64,000 nucleotides of DNA from Macrotrachela quadricornifera (Eukaryota > Rotifera > Eurotatoria > Philodinida > Philodinidae). The notes under the pieces were generated by a model, which ran no database searches, was not told the DNA's origin, and saw only the letters and a list, made by a program, of their open reading frames with translations. A program made the translations under genes and the position numbers. The stretch is from NCBI GenBank assembly GCA_022393335.1, contig JAJEKB010021681.1, positions 924,373 through 988,372 on the forward strand. Direction: 5' to 3'. Each line of letters opens with the position of its first letter. Within the stretch, counting starts at the first letter, position 1. Below are positions 1 through 12,483 of this stretch, piece after piece.

Positions 1-150
1 CCACTTGGGTTCAGTATTCCTGAATAGAGAACATTTGATGGTTTCGAATCATTGAGCAGAACTCTTTTGGTTCAGACTTTTGGTTAGAAAACCTTTTTTG
101 GTTTAGTATCACCGATCACAACCTTTCACGCTTTCGTACTAGCATACAGT
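1..150. repeat. Degenerate ~30 bp tandem repeat at window edge
   Basis: About five poorly conserved units of roughly 30 bp follow one another, each with a TTTTGGTTY-like core followed by an A-rich tail with AGAACNC or ATCACAACC variants. The array is cut by the window edge, so its full length is unknown. The units are too diverged for a firm consensus. Confidence 0.4.
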
Positions 151-290
151 ACTGTAAGTTGGTTTTGCAAAACTCCTTTTTTTTACAGAGTATAAAAGAG
201 AAAACATGATATCTTTTACTTTGACGATAAATATTCTATACAATCTTTTCTCAAGATCTAATCATAGTATTTGAGTAAATCTATGACACC

Positions 291-340
291 GACTATAGGA
301 TTTTGTAGAGCAAATTTTCCTCTACAAAATCTACTAAGTC
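291..340. repeat. Short inverted repeat (hairpin)
   Basis: GATTTTGTAGAG at 299-310 pairs perfectly with CTCTACAAAATC at 320-331 around a 9-base loop. The pairing continues with mismatches out to 291 and 340. The same TTTTGTAGAG core recurs in the inverted repeat of the element at 16.4-16.7 kb, so this may be the remnant of a small inverted-repeat element. Confidence 0.5.
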
Positions 341-3300
341 ACAATTCTCCACAATAAAGCCATTTAAAGATACTTTGTTCCTACTAAAATCTCTCTGTTA
401 GAAAGTTATAGTTTATATATAAATCTGTTTCATAGGTTGCAATAAACTAATGAATCGCAATCGAATTAGTTGGAATAAAGAAGATTGTATAGAGAATTGA
501 AAGGCACATATGTTAATAAAAAAGTTTAGCCTTTAAAGTTTTAACATGATTGAAATATACACAAAACACTAGTAGGACTATAATTTCTGCATCACTCGTT
601 ACTTTAAGTATCAATGCACAACAACACTTTCGTTCTTTCTTTCTTCTGTTAAAGAATAGAGGAAGAATAAAAATAATGTTTGTTAATATTATATATATTG
701 ACAGCACATGTCGATTCGAAAAACATAGATGCAGAAGGAAGAATAAAAAAAAGGAGACCAACATCCTCTGCACATGAAGCAATCGAAAAAAATAAATACA
801 AGAACAAAAACGTCACGTGTTCTACCACCTTGAAGCAGTGTTATTGAATAAAAGCATGTGAATTGTATTCGACATTATTTGCTTCTTGCTTTATATAATT
901 AAGATGCAGAAAATACAATGTAATATACAGATAAATTTTACTCTATATATAATAAAAAGAATAATTTGTTATTATGAAAAAGTTTAGTAGGAAGTGTTAA
1001 ACAACAAAATCATTTCAATTTTAAATGGATGTCAATGTGTCTAATATTGTTTAAGCGATAAGACTTGTGTATCAGTGTCTTATTCCGTAAGGTGCCAGAT
1101 CTGCAGCATCTAAAATCACTGGATCTAAACGACAATAGTATTTTTTATTTTAGAATAAAAATTCCTTTACATTGAAAAAGCTGATCGGTTCGCTTCAATT
1201 ATTTTTGTCCATCGTCCATATAATACTTAATGCAGCAAGTACGTGCTATTACAAAATTAAAGTATACTTTTCAAAAACTTATTTTTGTATATAATTTGAT
1301 TTTTCTTTATAACTATTCAGAACACTTTATTTACTTCTTTCTGACTTCTCATATAGTTATATATTTATTTATAGTATTGTTACATTACTTCGTCAATATA
1401 TATTATAGTCAAAATATATCTCAAAATGAAACTAGAGGCAGTTGAAATTACTTTTAAAAACTATTTACGTATCTTTGTTACTTGAAAGTTTATATTCTTT
1501 TTTTTAAACAACTATGCTATGATTTACAGCGTCGAAATTCGAAATAAATAGTTAAAGAAATCCAGTTGAGATTGTATCTATCGCTAATAAAAATGATTAA
1601 ATAATAACTTTTCAAGGCGGAGCTTTTATATAGACTTTAACACTTCACTGTGCTATCATGATTACCTATTGCCAAACATTTGGTGATATCGGTATTATCC
1701 ACTCTCATGCTTATAATTTCCGACACTTGTATTGATTTTGGACACTGATGATTCTCAATACCTAATGGAGCAACATAATCAGTTGGACTTGTTACTTCAT
1801 TACCTGTAATAAAGACATAAACATATTAGATATGTAGTGGACTATAGCCTTCAGAGGATTTTACCTAAATCCGATGTAACCATGTCAAAGCAATAACAAT
1901 ATGATAACACCTGTTGACGATAAAGTGTGAGAGTTGAATAATTGAGCCTTAGTACAAAACACAAAATGAATGCAATTTAGTTTAACAATGAACATAATTG
2001 TCCGAGTCATTTAACTAATATATCTCATGTAGAATGCAAATTCATTGAGATCGTATTTTAAAGCTCTCTTTATCTTTTCTATGTGTGCAGTGGTTACATA
2101 TACAAATAATTTGTTCATTCTCACACATATTAGAACATTTGTTTTGTATCATTAAGCTTTCATGTGAAACATTGTCTACAGTAAACCTCTTCAAATTTTT
2201 TTAAAAGTAATTTCTCAAAGGTATCTTTTTCTGCTAGGATTTATGATGACAAATAATTATCCACTGAGAATCATTTATCATGTTGAATATATTTTTACAA
2301 CTAGCAATTTCTTTTATCTGCATTGGACTGATATATTCTTTGAGTTGTATCTCCTAATTAAATATAATGTAATACTTTCTAAATGTTACTTGCCAAAAAT
2401 CTTTTTTTGTACAAGTCAATATTTCATATCACTGAATACACTCAGAGACTCTTATAAATATTTTTTCAAACTTCATTTTCTTTTTCTTAAAAGAAAAACT
2501 CATCCTTGGTAGGGTTAACCTATTTACTGTGATGGCATCTATCAGAGAATCTCATCACTACCAACCTAATAGGTCAAACTGACTCTAATAGAATACGTTT
2601 TTCTGAAACCTTCATCAAAGAACTAATCTTGTGTAGTTTTAAACGCTCTTTTCAATGATATATTTGAAAGTTAGTCTTGCTTTTATTGTGCCGAAGTAAA
2701 CTGATGATATACATTCGCAATGGTGTTACGCATCAGTGGCTAACATTAAAGCCAATCTATACAAATCGTGGCGAATTTGTTAAATAAGTGCTACAGACTT
2801 ATACGACTCCTATCTCTGCATTATGACTAAAGAAAACAATGAACATTATTGAAAAATTAAACTCAGTGAGCGGATTAGAACTATATCATAGTTGAGAACA
2901 CCTCTTAATCCAATAGAGATCCGTTATTAATAATGTGAAGTATCATCCCTCTGCCACATTGTCTATATAAACACTTTCTATGAAATTGTTCTATGCCACT
3001 CTCAGTACTGTACCTAAATAATCTATTCAGTAAAATATGTAGAATAAAACAACACCTACAAACTTAAAATAAAATAAAATTCGCGAACTAAACCAATAAA
3101 TAACAAAATCAATCATCCGTTTTTTGACAATATACGTGCTGCTCTCAAAGTAAACAATTAACAGAAATAAAATTTCATTTATTCTTGTACATCAAAGGAC
3201 GAGAGCAATATGATAATAAAATGTAACCTAGTATATACTAAGGATACTCACAATACATTTCATTCATAAGAACTTACCGTAAGATGAAACCGCTCGATTA

Positions 3301-3700
3301 ATATAATCAATCCCACTTGCATTTTTCATGTATATATTAATACCGTTTTCTAACTTTCGATATACATACCTTCTTTCCTATAATATTTTCAAAATTGTTA
3401 TTTTTCAATGACCACCTAGCAACTGAACAATTGAACAAATACTTCATTCACAAGCGAATTTCACTTTTGCCTATCCCCAACTAAAGCCACAGTTGATGTT
3501 TACAAGGAACACCAACAGTCCCCAGCCATCGGGACGTTCACTATTCACATCTGCACATTTTTCATCCTCACGTAATACTCCTAATATATTCATGTACTAA
3601 TAAACCAATAGATTTTCCAAAAGAATTCTCTACAGTGCACATGGCCGACATGAGCGAATAACACTACAAATAATAATTTACAAAGCACCCGACCAAACCA
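341..3700. other. Gene-free AT-rich stretch
   Basis: No reading frame here has domain-like content. The open frames are short, rich in Phe, Ile, Tyr and Asn, and look like chance products of AT-rich DNA. I see no convincing splice-linked exons, RNA genes or strong repeats. Confidence 0.6.
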
Positions 3701-4740
3701 ATATACTTCATACTGTTATCGATCATCTTAACAAATTTTGTCGTATTTATTATGGCATAGGAATTGAATGAATCGCATCAAGTGATTCATCGATTATACA
3801 CGCCGCGAAAACCATATGACCCTACAAAACTAAACATTTACACATAATAAATGAAGTAACCCAATAGTTCACATTCATCTACTGACACTCACATCAATGA
3901 GCCAAACTCAAATAACCAACACTAACACTCACGTAGAACATGATGAAAAAGATGACAGATAATTCACTTCTCCCATGACTTTATTCCGCCCATCACCGCT
4001 TTACACATCATTCATGAAACGCATCATATGCGACACCACATAATCGTTGTTTCATATCATCCATCGACTTTCCATTATTAGTCACCGTTATATTTATAGC
4101 AACGACGACGTTTCATCCGAACAAGTACCATTTAGTACGTTCCAGTATATACAGTCTCCTCCAGATGCCATACTCTCATAACATAACGCGTCGACCACAA
4201 ATCACACGAAAGAACTAAACCTCGATTATTCGTTTTCTTCGACCATAAATGACATGTCATCAATGTTGCACATACCAAAAACCTCACACTTATTTCGAAT
4301 TCCCACAACCACTACATTCAATATTCCCACAATTCCTCCTATAGTGCCACCCTTCAACATTAGGCAAACATCACATGGCACACGAAACACCAAACATCTA
4401 AACATACAAATCCACCATTCCTACTTTCTGTGACTACCTCGTTGTCACCACTACACCACAAAACCTGGTAATCTGAACACCGCACACAATTTCATACCCT
4501 TTCTCGAAGACACCATCATTACATACTACCATTACGCACATCACACTGAAAACGTCGAAGGTGAAAAACTCAACCATACTGCATATACATTTTCCTCGCA
4601 TGATCCTACAACATAATCCTGGCTTTACACCTAATGTAGATATCATGCCATTCATTATAACAGCCATCACCATATCCACATTTTACGTGGGCTTCTAATA
4701 CATTAAAACCACTAAACACCTAATATCGACAACACATAAA
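3700..4740. repeat. Decayed flank of the 89 bp satellite
   Basis: The interval keeps the rhythm of the neighbouring satellite but has lost most identity. For example 4613-4700 can be laid along one unit: ATAATC start, ATCATGCCAT in the middle, ATATCCACATTTT, then GGGCTTCTAAT at the end, all at the expected spacing. Units further left are harder to align, so the outer boundary is approximate. Confidence 0.5.
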
Positions 4741-7700
4741 AAGGAACCATAGTGATAACTGTATTCACTTTCTCAAGCTGCTTTGCAGAGATCCTCACTG
4801 CTGGACACAAAACACACATTACATGGTATCAGAAACAATAGCTTTTATTAGACTCATTTTCCATGATTTTTTTGAACAAATCCACACATTTTCACAACAG
4901 CACGCAGATTACATGCCATCAGAAAACTTCGCTGTTCTCACGTCCACTTTCTCCATAGACTCAAAATAAGTAATCACCGCTTGACATATGACAAACATTA
5001 CATATGATAAGAAAGGGTGCCATTGTGAAGTCCAATTTCTCCAAGTGTTCCTAATACATCATCACCGTTGAACACATAATGATGGCTACATGGCACCAGA
5101 CAGATTCGCAATTGTTATATTCACTTTATTCAAGGGCTCCAGATAGATAACCGTCGTTTGATACAAAATAAAGATTACATGACATGAGAAAGATTAGCTT
5201 TTGTCATATTCACTACCTCGAAGCGTTCCAGCGAGATAATCAACGTTCGATACAAACTAAAGATAACATGGCATCAGAATGATTCGCATTTCTCAGGTTC
5301 ACTTTCTCCAAGGGCTTCAGATAGGTAATCATAGTTCCATATAAAGAGAAGATCACATGGTATCCGAAAGATTGGCGTTTGTCATGTTCACTTTCTCCAA
5401 AGGGATTCAGAGAGATAATCACCATTCGATACAAAACAGAGGTTACATGGTATCAGAGAGATTGGCCGTTCTCATGTTCACTATCTCCAAAGGGCTCCAG
5501 AGAGATCATCACCGTTCGATACAAAATAAAGATTACATGCCATCAGAAAAATTTCCCTTGTCATATTCACTAACCCAAAGCGCTCCAGATAGATCATCAC
5601 CGTTCGATACAAAACAGAGATCACATGGTATTAGAAAGATTGGCTTTTCTCATATTCACTTTCTGCAAGGGCCTCAGATACATAATCACCGCTCGACACA
5701 AAACAGAGATCACATGGTTTTAGAAAGATTGACTTTTGTCATGTTCACTTTTTCCAAGGGCTCCAGATACATAGAAATCGTTCGATACAAAATAACGATT
5801 ACATGGCATGAGAAACATTGGCTTTTGTCACATTCACTCTCTCTAAAGGGCTCCAGATAGATAATCACCGTTCGATACAAAACGAATACTACATGGCATC
5901 AGAAAGATTGGCATTTGTCATATTCACTAAATCGAAGCGCTCTAGAAAGATAATCACCGTTCGATACACAACAGAGATCACATGGTATTAAAAAGATTGG
6001 CGTTTGTCATGTTCGCTTTCTCCAAGGACCTCAAATAGATAATCACCGTTGGATATGAAGCAGACATCACATGGTATTAGAAAGATTGGCATTTGTCATG
6101 TTCACTTTCTCCAACGGCTCCGGATACATAAACATCGTTCGATATAAAATAAAGATTACATGCCATCGGAAAGATTGCCCCTTGTCATATTCACTAACTC
6201 AAAGCGCTGCAGATAGATAATCACCGTTCGATACCAAATAAAGATTACATGGCATGAGAAAGATTGGCGTTTGTCATATTCACTAAATCGAAGCGTTCTA
6301 GAGAGATAATCACCGTTCGATACAAAACAGAGACCACATGGCATCAGAGAGGTTGGCTTTTCTCACATTCACTATCTCCAAAGGGCTCGAGATACATAAA
6401 CATAGTTCGATACAAAACGTAGATTACATGGCATCAGAAAGATTGTTAGTTGTCATGTTCACTTTCTCCAAGGGCCCCAGATAGATAATCACCCATCGTT
6501 ACAAAATGAAGATTACATGGCATCAGAAAGATTGGCATTTGTCATATTCACCAACTCAAAGCGCGCCAGAGAGATAATCAACATTCGATACAAACTAAAG
6601 ATAACATGGCATCAGTAAGATTAGCGTTTGTCATGTTCACTTTCTTCAAGGGCACCAGATACATAGAAATCGTTCGATACAAAACGTAGATTACATGGCA
6701 TCAGAAAGATTGGTAGTTGTCGTGTTCACTTTCACCAAGGGCCCCAGATAGATAATCACCCATCGTTACAAAATGAATACTACATGGCATCAAAAAGATT
6801 GGCATTTGTCATATTCACTAAATCGAAGCGCTCTAGAAAGATAATCACCGTTCGATACACAACAGAGATCACATGGTATTAAAAAGATTGGCTTTTGTCA
6901 TGTTCGCTTTCTCCAAGGACCCCAGATAGATAATCACCGTTGGATATGAAGCAGACATCACATGGTATTAGGAAGATTGGCATTTGTCAGGTTCACTTTC
7001 GCCAAGGGTTACAGATAGATAATCACCGTTCAATACAAAATAAAGATTACATGACAGGAGAAAGATTGGCATTTGTCATATTCACTTTCTCCGAAGGGCT
7101 CCAGATCGATAATCACCGTTCGATACAAACCAGACGTCACATGGTATTAGAAAGCTTGACGCTTCTCATGTTCACTATCTCCAAGGGGCTCTATAGAGAT
7201 AATCAGCGTTCGATACAAAACTGAGATTATATGCCATCTGAGAGCTTGGCAATTGCCATATTCACTAACTCGAAGCGCTCCAGTTAGAGAATCACCGTTC
7301 GATACAAAATAAAGATTACATGGCATCAGAGAGGTTGGCCTTTCTCACATTCACTATCTCCAAAGGGCTCGAGATACATAAACATAGTTCGATAGAAAAC
7401 GTAGATTACATGGCATCAGAAAGATTGGTAGTTGTCATGTTCACTTTCTCCAAGGGCTCCGAATACATAATCAGCGTTTGACACAAAACAGAGATTACTT
7501 CGCATCAGAGTGATTAGCAAATGTCATATTCACTATCTCCAAAAGGCTCCAGAGAGATAATCGCCGTTCGATACGAAAAGAAGATTACAGGGGATCAGAA
7601 AGATTGACATTTGGCATGTTCACTTTCTCCAAGGGCTCCAGATACGTAATCACCGTTCGATAGACAACAGAGATTGCATGACCTCAGAGAGATCGGCAAT

Positions 7701-8425
7701 TATCATGTTCACTTTCTCTAAAGGGCTCCAGATAGATAATCATCATGCGATACAAAGTAAAAATTATATGGCATGAGAAAGATTGGCAATGGTCATATTC
7801 ACTTTTTCCAAAGGGATGCTGAGATATAATCACCGTTTGATACAAAGCAGACATCACATGGTATTTGAAAGCTTGACGCTTCTCATGTTCACTTTCAGCA
7901 AAAGGCTCCAGAGAGATAATCACCGTTCGATACAAAATACTGATTAGATGACATGAGAAAGATTGGTTTTTGTCACATTCACTATCTCCAAAGGGCTCCA
8001 AGGACATAATCATCGTTCGATACAAAAACAAAGATTACATAGGATCAGAAAGGCTGACCATTTTGCTGTTCATTTACTCTAAGGACTCCAGATGCATAAA
8101 CATCGTTCGATACAAAATAAAGAGTACATGGCATGAGAAAGATTGGCTTTTGTCGCATTCACTATCTCGAAAGGGCTCCAGAGGGATTATCACCGTTCGA
8201 TACAAAATAAAGATTACATGGCATCAGAGAGATCGCATTTGTCATGTTCACTTTTGATGAGTGCTCTAAACTAATCCACACTCCGTGACGCTGCACGAAG
8301 TTTACATGGCAGCATGAATGATAGCGTTTTGTCATATGCAATTTCTCGTACTGCTCGAAATAGATCATTGTAGCTCCACACAAAGCGAGTATTACAGAAT
8401 ATTGGAAACAAGTAGTTCTTGATAT
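4741..8425. repeat. Tandem satellite array, ~89 bp unit, ~41 copies
   Basis: The motif AATCACCGTTCGATAC and close variants recur about every 88-90 bases (near 5237, 5326, 5415, 5504, 5593, 5681, 5770, 5860 and onward). A unit reads: ATAATCACCGTTCGATACAA, AAGATTACATGGCATCAGAA, a TTGGCATTTGTCAT box, TTCACTTTCTCCAAGGGCT, then CCAGATAG. Because 89 is not a multiple of three, each unit changes reading frame, so the array cannot encode a regular repeat protein. The open frames within it (for example 5357-5860 +, 7684-8031 -) are by-products. Longer-range similarity shows a higher-order period near 890 bp. Confidence 0.95.
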
Positions 8426-9800
8426 TCATCTTCTTTGCGTGTTACTAATAGACCAAGAACGGTCGATATGTCAGTTGGATTACACGGCATTTGGCTCAGC
8501 AGCACTGATCCTATTCGCTCCTGTCATGTGTTTAAAAATATGGCATAATGTTTCTCTGGATTTTCATGGTGGTATGACATGCGTATCACTATTTCTGATC
8601 TGATTCACTTTCTTCAAATGTTTGTGTGTTGTATCTTCATTGTGGTTTTGGAAAACGTCGTGTATCATTTTGAATGTGAGTTATTGTTGTTATCCGTTTT
8701 TTATGAATTTTTGTCATATGATGTCAGCGTTGTATGCAGGTCGGTGATAGCATGGTTAATGATATGGTTTTGTCATACTTAATTTGTTTATAATCTTACT
8801 GTGTAGTGATAGATATTGCGTTTTGACATATTGATTATTATATGTCGTATGAATCAGTCCGCATTTTAGTGGATATATGGCGTGTGCTTTTATTGAGTTG
8901 TGAGCGATGTTAAGCTAACTCTTGTTGCGATAGATTTGAACTAGTAGCATATACTTCAGCCGTTAATACCAATGAGTTTGACACATTATTTCATTTTTGC
9001 GGATATGTAGAGGATCATGGGTGAATTGAAAGGGTAGATTCTCACTGGATCGTTTATTTGGTATATCGGCATATTTGATTGAATTAGCTAGCGGCCATAT
9101 AATTATATGGCAAGTGAAAAGGTATGTTTTATTAAATTAAAAAATATAAAGCTCCATGGGAATATTATGCTGAATGAATGAGTGAATAGATTTGATGTGG
9201 AAAAAGAATCGTGAGAGAGTAGTATGATCATTGATCGTGTGACAGATATAGTGAAGAACATGGTTCTTATATGTAACCGGGATTATTACATAGGTGAATA
9301 TTGTTTATGTTGATTCGTTCAAATATATGTCGATTATACTCAAGTACAGCACGATTTGTATTGATTCAGCGGAGGAGAATACGGAATGATGCTTAAGGAT
9401 AAGGTGGTCATTTATCATGTTTTGAGGTTAGTTGTTCAGTTTAAGGATATTGACGATATATCGAGCAATAATTGAATTTTACATAAAGTGATTTCATTCA
9501 ACTAGCTGAGACTCGAAATTAAAGTATAGATGGTTGAGTCATGGAACAGTTTCACTTTGAAAATGATAAGAATTTGAAAGAACGGAGAGTCGTTTCTTTC
9601 GTTACATAGGAAATATATGCAGAAAGGTAAAGAGGAGAACGACGCTACGTGTTCGACTGCTTGTAGTTGTGTTCTTTTTATAGAAGGAGAGTATGAAAGG
9701 TTCACTATAGAAAAACTTCTGAAAAGCATTACTATTATCAATAATAAGGTAGCATTAGACTTTTGGTTCATTGAGTATTACATTAGCACTATGAAAGTTG
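8426..9800. other. Gene-free region beyond the satellite
   Basis: The base composition shifts to G/T-rich on the plus strand. Fragments reminiscent of the satellite (GTATGACATGCGTATCAC followed by GATTCACTTTCTTCAAATG near 8570-8620) suggest decayed units for the first few hundred bases. Nothing recognisable follows up to the MULE terminus. Confidence 0.4.
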
Positions 9801-9905
9801 GGTCTATGTCTATTGTGTTGAAGACAACTATGTGCAGACGATTGTATGTAGGACAATTATGAGAATAGATAATTGTGTGTAAGACAATTATGAGAATAGA
9901 CGATG

Positions 9906-10935
9906 GCACAAAACATCTATAGACAAGTTCAAAAAGTAGGTTTTACAACTAAATATGGAACGATAAAGATTATGTATATGCTGTAAGAATGCTTCCTGCA
10001 TCAGCTTTTTTAGAAACAAATGACATCTATTTAACATTTGAAGATATTAGTGACCTACAAATTCCAGATCTTCATCCGTTTAACAATTATTTTGAAAGTT
10101 ACTATATGAGTAGATTTCGAGGTCGCAACAGAAGGATAATTCCAACGTTTTTAATCACATTTTGAAATGTACCCCATTTCAGAGGTGCACGGAGCACGGG
10201 GTGTCCCGCGAATCCCCGTGATTTTCCACGGAGCAGGGCGAGACGGAGCTTTCTTCTCGAAGATTTACGGGGTATGACAGGGTACGAGGCAGAAGATCTA
10301 CGGGCGGAGCGGGGTGGAGCGAGACGGGTGAGCGATGAAAAAATCTCATGTAAACAGAGTGTGTTCATTTCTTTCGAAATCTCAAGAAATAAGTCCCTCT
10401 CGACTTGTGTAAATAGCAAGTAAATGATGTATTTGTTCAAGGAAGGTAAAATCTTAGCAACTATCGCGACTAAATCAATTTTGACATCATAAAAATGCAA
10501 AGTTATCAAAATTTGTACAATCATATAATGTCATAACGGGGCGGAACGGGGCACGGGGCTAACTTAACACGAGGCGGGGCGGGGCTTCTTTTTAAAAAAT
10601 TCTCGGGGCTCTGTGAGTCACAGGGCTAGACGTTCACGAGCCGGGGCCGGGCAAGGTTGTAAAAAACTGTGCTGCATGCAGCTCTGCTCTATTTGTTAAG
10701 GAACTAGTTCGATCACATAAATAACGCCGTTGAAGGATGGCATCGATGATTGAACAATTTAGTAGATTCAGCCCATCCTGGATTTTGACGTTTTTGGAAT
10801 GATTTTGAAATAGAACAATCATACGCAGACGGTGAAATTACTCAAATAGTGACAGATTTCATACCAACACCAGAAAGAGCAAAACTCAAGAAAAGGCATC
10901 CAGAGTCTTGTGGATTTTATTTAACATTTCAAATG
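9906..10935 (+). pseudogene. MULE transposase (FLYWCH/MULE family) pseudogene, interrupted
   Basis: Conceptual reading gives the C-terminal half of a MULE transposase. A QNIYRQVQKVGF segment begins near 9909, followed after a one-base frameshift by YVYAVRMLPASAFL and an FNNYFESYYMSRFRGR stretch ending near 10150. The family motif NNAVEGWHR appears only at about 10722-10748, and EQSYADGEITQIV follows near 10813. An in-frame TGA stands near 10163 where the family normally has the Trp of a WN motif, and a second TGA directly follows WHR. About 550 bp of unrelated GC-rich DNA separates the two halves. The N-terminal zinc-finger part and the first catalytic Asp region are not visible. This is a dead fragment with at least two stops, frameshifts and an insertion. 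Confidence 0.8.
10165..10695. repeat. GC-rich, G-run insertion inside the MULE transposase
   Basis: Two G-rich stretches (about 10180-10330 and 10535-10655) flank a ~200 bp AT-rich middle. They hold repeated GGGGC, CGGGGC and GAGCGGGG runs, for example GGGGCGGAACGGGGCACGGG at 10538. Composition differs sharply from the rest of the window. It lies exactly between two parts of one transposase, so it is most simply a later insertion. No coding capacity is recognised; the long minus-strand frame here (10102-10524) has no family-like content. Confidence 0.6.
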
Positions 10936-11808
10936 AATTGGAATGCATATTTAAATATAACTAACCCCGACGAAACCTGGTTTAAAATACTGGGTATAAG
11001 AAAAAATAGTTCTTTTTTCAATCGTTTACGTCTTCACGCTAAACATACCATGATAGAATGGTTAGAGTTTGAAAATGTCCATGTCAAGCAATATGAATAC
11101 TATAAAAAAGCAAATAACGAAATATGCCTATTCATATACAAGTACTTTATAGAGAATCCAATGTATTATTATTGATGAATGTATTATTCTTCCATTATAT
11201 CCCCTTTTTTGTTATTTTTGTACTTGTCTGTCTTTTTCTTTTTCTGTCTCGTTCATGTACTATCCTTTCTCTCTATATGTTATGTATCAGCATTTACACT
11301 CTGTTCTCGTATCACTTTTCTTTTTATTAACGGTTGTTAAACTCTCACTTTTCTCTCTTGATTCTGACTTTGTAAACTATAGTCTGCGCTACTACTCCAT
11401 TTCTTACCATTATCATATAGAATATTGACTCAGGTGAACATCATAAGATGCAATACTAGAATACTGATCTAACCAAGTACTTTCTTCCTAGTCTCCTTTT
11501 GGCTTGCTTTGTTTCATACATTCTTTTTTTGTTTTCTTTTCTTTTATCTACTTATTAAAACTTGTGAACCAAGATTAAAGGCACTATAAAAATATATGTA
11601 AAAAAAAAAGTCTTGTGGGTTTTGAGACAATCCTACAAATGATGATATACGAAAAATAAAAGCAATTACTTACACATTCATGTTATGATTGTTCATTGAT
11701 TTGTTCATCTTGATCTGTTTTTGTTATTTTGTCTACTTTTCTTTTACTGTCTCTCACTTTTTGACAAAAGTATTCATTTACACATAACACCCACTCATTT
11801 TGCACAAT
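10936..11808. other. 3' interior of the MULE, no clear gene
   Basis: An open frame continues from the end of the transposase to a stop near 11175, giving about 85 further residues that I do not recognise. The rest is T-rich sequence with only chance frames before the right terminal repeat. Confidence 0.4.
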
Positions 11809-12109
11809 TGTCTGCACACAATTGTCTTACACACAATCGACCGCCTTACCATGAAAGTTCTCGAAAGTATAATATAAAATTTCATCTGTTGTTGTTAATG
11901 TTGTTAGCTTCTTTTGATGGCGATATCTGTTATGTACTATAGTATGCTGATTAAATTTTTTACAATTCTCTGTTATGTAAAAATTTTTATAAAACTTTTT
12001 AATGCCTCTATTTAGAAGATGAAAGAACAGTTCATATACTTTCATACATTATGTAACAAAAAATATTTTTCGATATCTAACACCAATTCAAAATTGCCAC
12101 TTCACAATG

Positions 12110-12350
12110 TTCGGTATAATCATCATGTACATGTGGGAATTTCTTCAAGTTGCTTGTCGGTATATTTAGATGTCCGCTTTTTATCAGTTTGTTATACCCA
12201 TAACTTTCAAATGCCGACTTATTATTGATATAGAAACATCAAATTTTGGAGCTATTTGATGTAATGAAATATCAGTCTCCTGATCAGTCAAGCGTTGTAA
12301 TCGAGTTAATTGTTGTTTTGATAATTTGTTAGGATGACCAGTTCAGGATT
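12110..12350 (-). pseudogene. Tc1/mariner-type transposase fragment (helix-turn-helix part)
   Basis: Read on the minus strand from about 12347, the frame gives GHPNKLSKQQLTRLQRL, then ISLHQIAPKFDVSISIISRH and LKVMGI. This is the paired-like helix-turn-helix DNA-binding region of Tc1/mariner transposases. After two stops the frame resumes as KKRTSKYTDKQLEEIP, the linker usually found before the DDE domain in one animal Tc1-like clade. The catalytic region is not recognisable downstream, so the element is a 5' relic. An inverted repeat lies just upstream at 12389-12483. Confidence 0.75.
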
Positions 12351-12388
12351 TGTCGCTAACAACCAGAGACCAAGCCGGACCAATTACA

Positions 12389-12483
12389 GACCCTTCTTGC
12401 TGATGACATAATATGCGAATAAATCTGCTATTCACTTCGAATAATGATTTTATTCGCATATTATATCATCAGAAAATAGGGTC
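12389..12483. repeat. Palindromic repeat, 37-38 bp arms
   Basis: The left arm 12389-12425 (starting GACCC) pairs with the right arm 12446-12483 (ending GGGTC) around a ~20-base spacer. Both arms contain TAATATGCGAATAAA or its complement, and only a few positions mismatch. It sits directly upstream of the Tc1-like fragment and could be a small miniature element or a rearranged terminus. Confidence 0.75.

Larger units (their letters stand above)
9812..11837 (+). mobile_element. Degenerate MULE-type DNA transposon with repeated termini
   Basis: The left end has three tandem ~30 bp units at 9812-9840, 9841-9871 and 9872-9902 (ATTGTGTGTAAGACAATTAT type). The right end at 11809-11837 carries the same unit in inverted orientation. 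The first left unit and the right unit match over about 38 bases with roughly seven mismatches, as terminal inverted repeats. Between them lies a broken MULE transposase. Subterminal tandem repeats inside long inverted termini are known in MULE and foldback elements. I found no target-site duplication, so the exact ends are uncertain. Confidence 0.65.

Noticed and set aside
5357..8257. Several open frames of 60-170 codons in the satellite, apparently encoding repeated peptides
   Set aside because: The unit is 89 bp, so each unit shifts the frame. The frames end at random, occur on both strands and show no codon bias.
4741..8425. Regular repeats considered as a CRISPR array
   Set aside because: There are no constant repeats with variable spacers: the whole 89-bp unit varies gradually, and the window is eukaryotic.
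10102..10524. 140-residue minus-strand frame over the GC-rich insertion
   Set aside because: Arg/Pro/Ser-rich content comes from the G runs, and it crosses the insertion border into the transposase. No motif.
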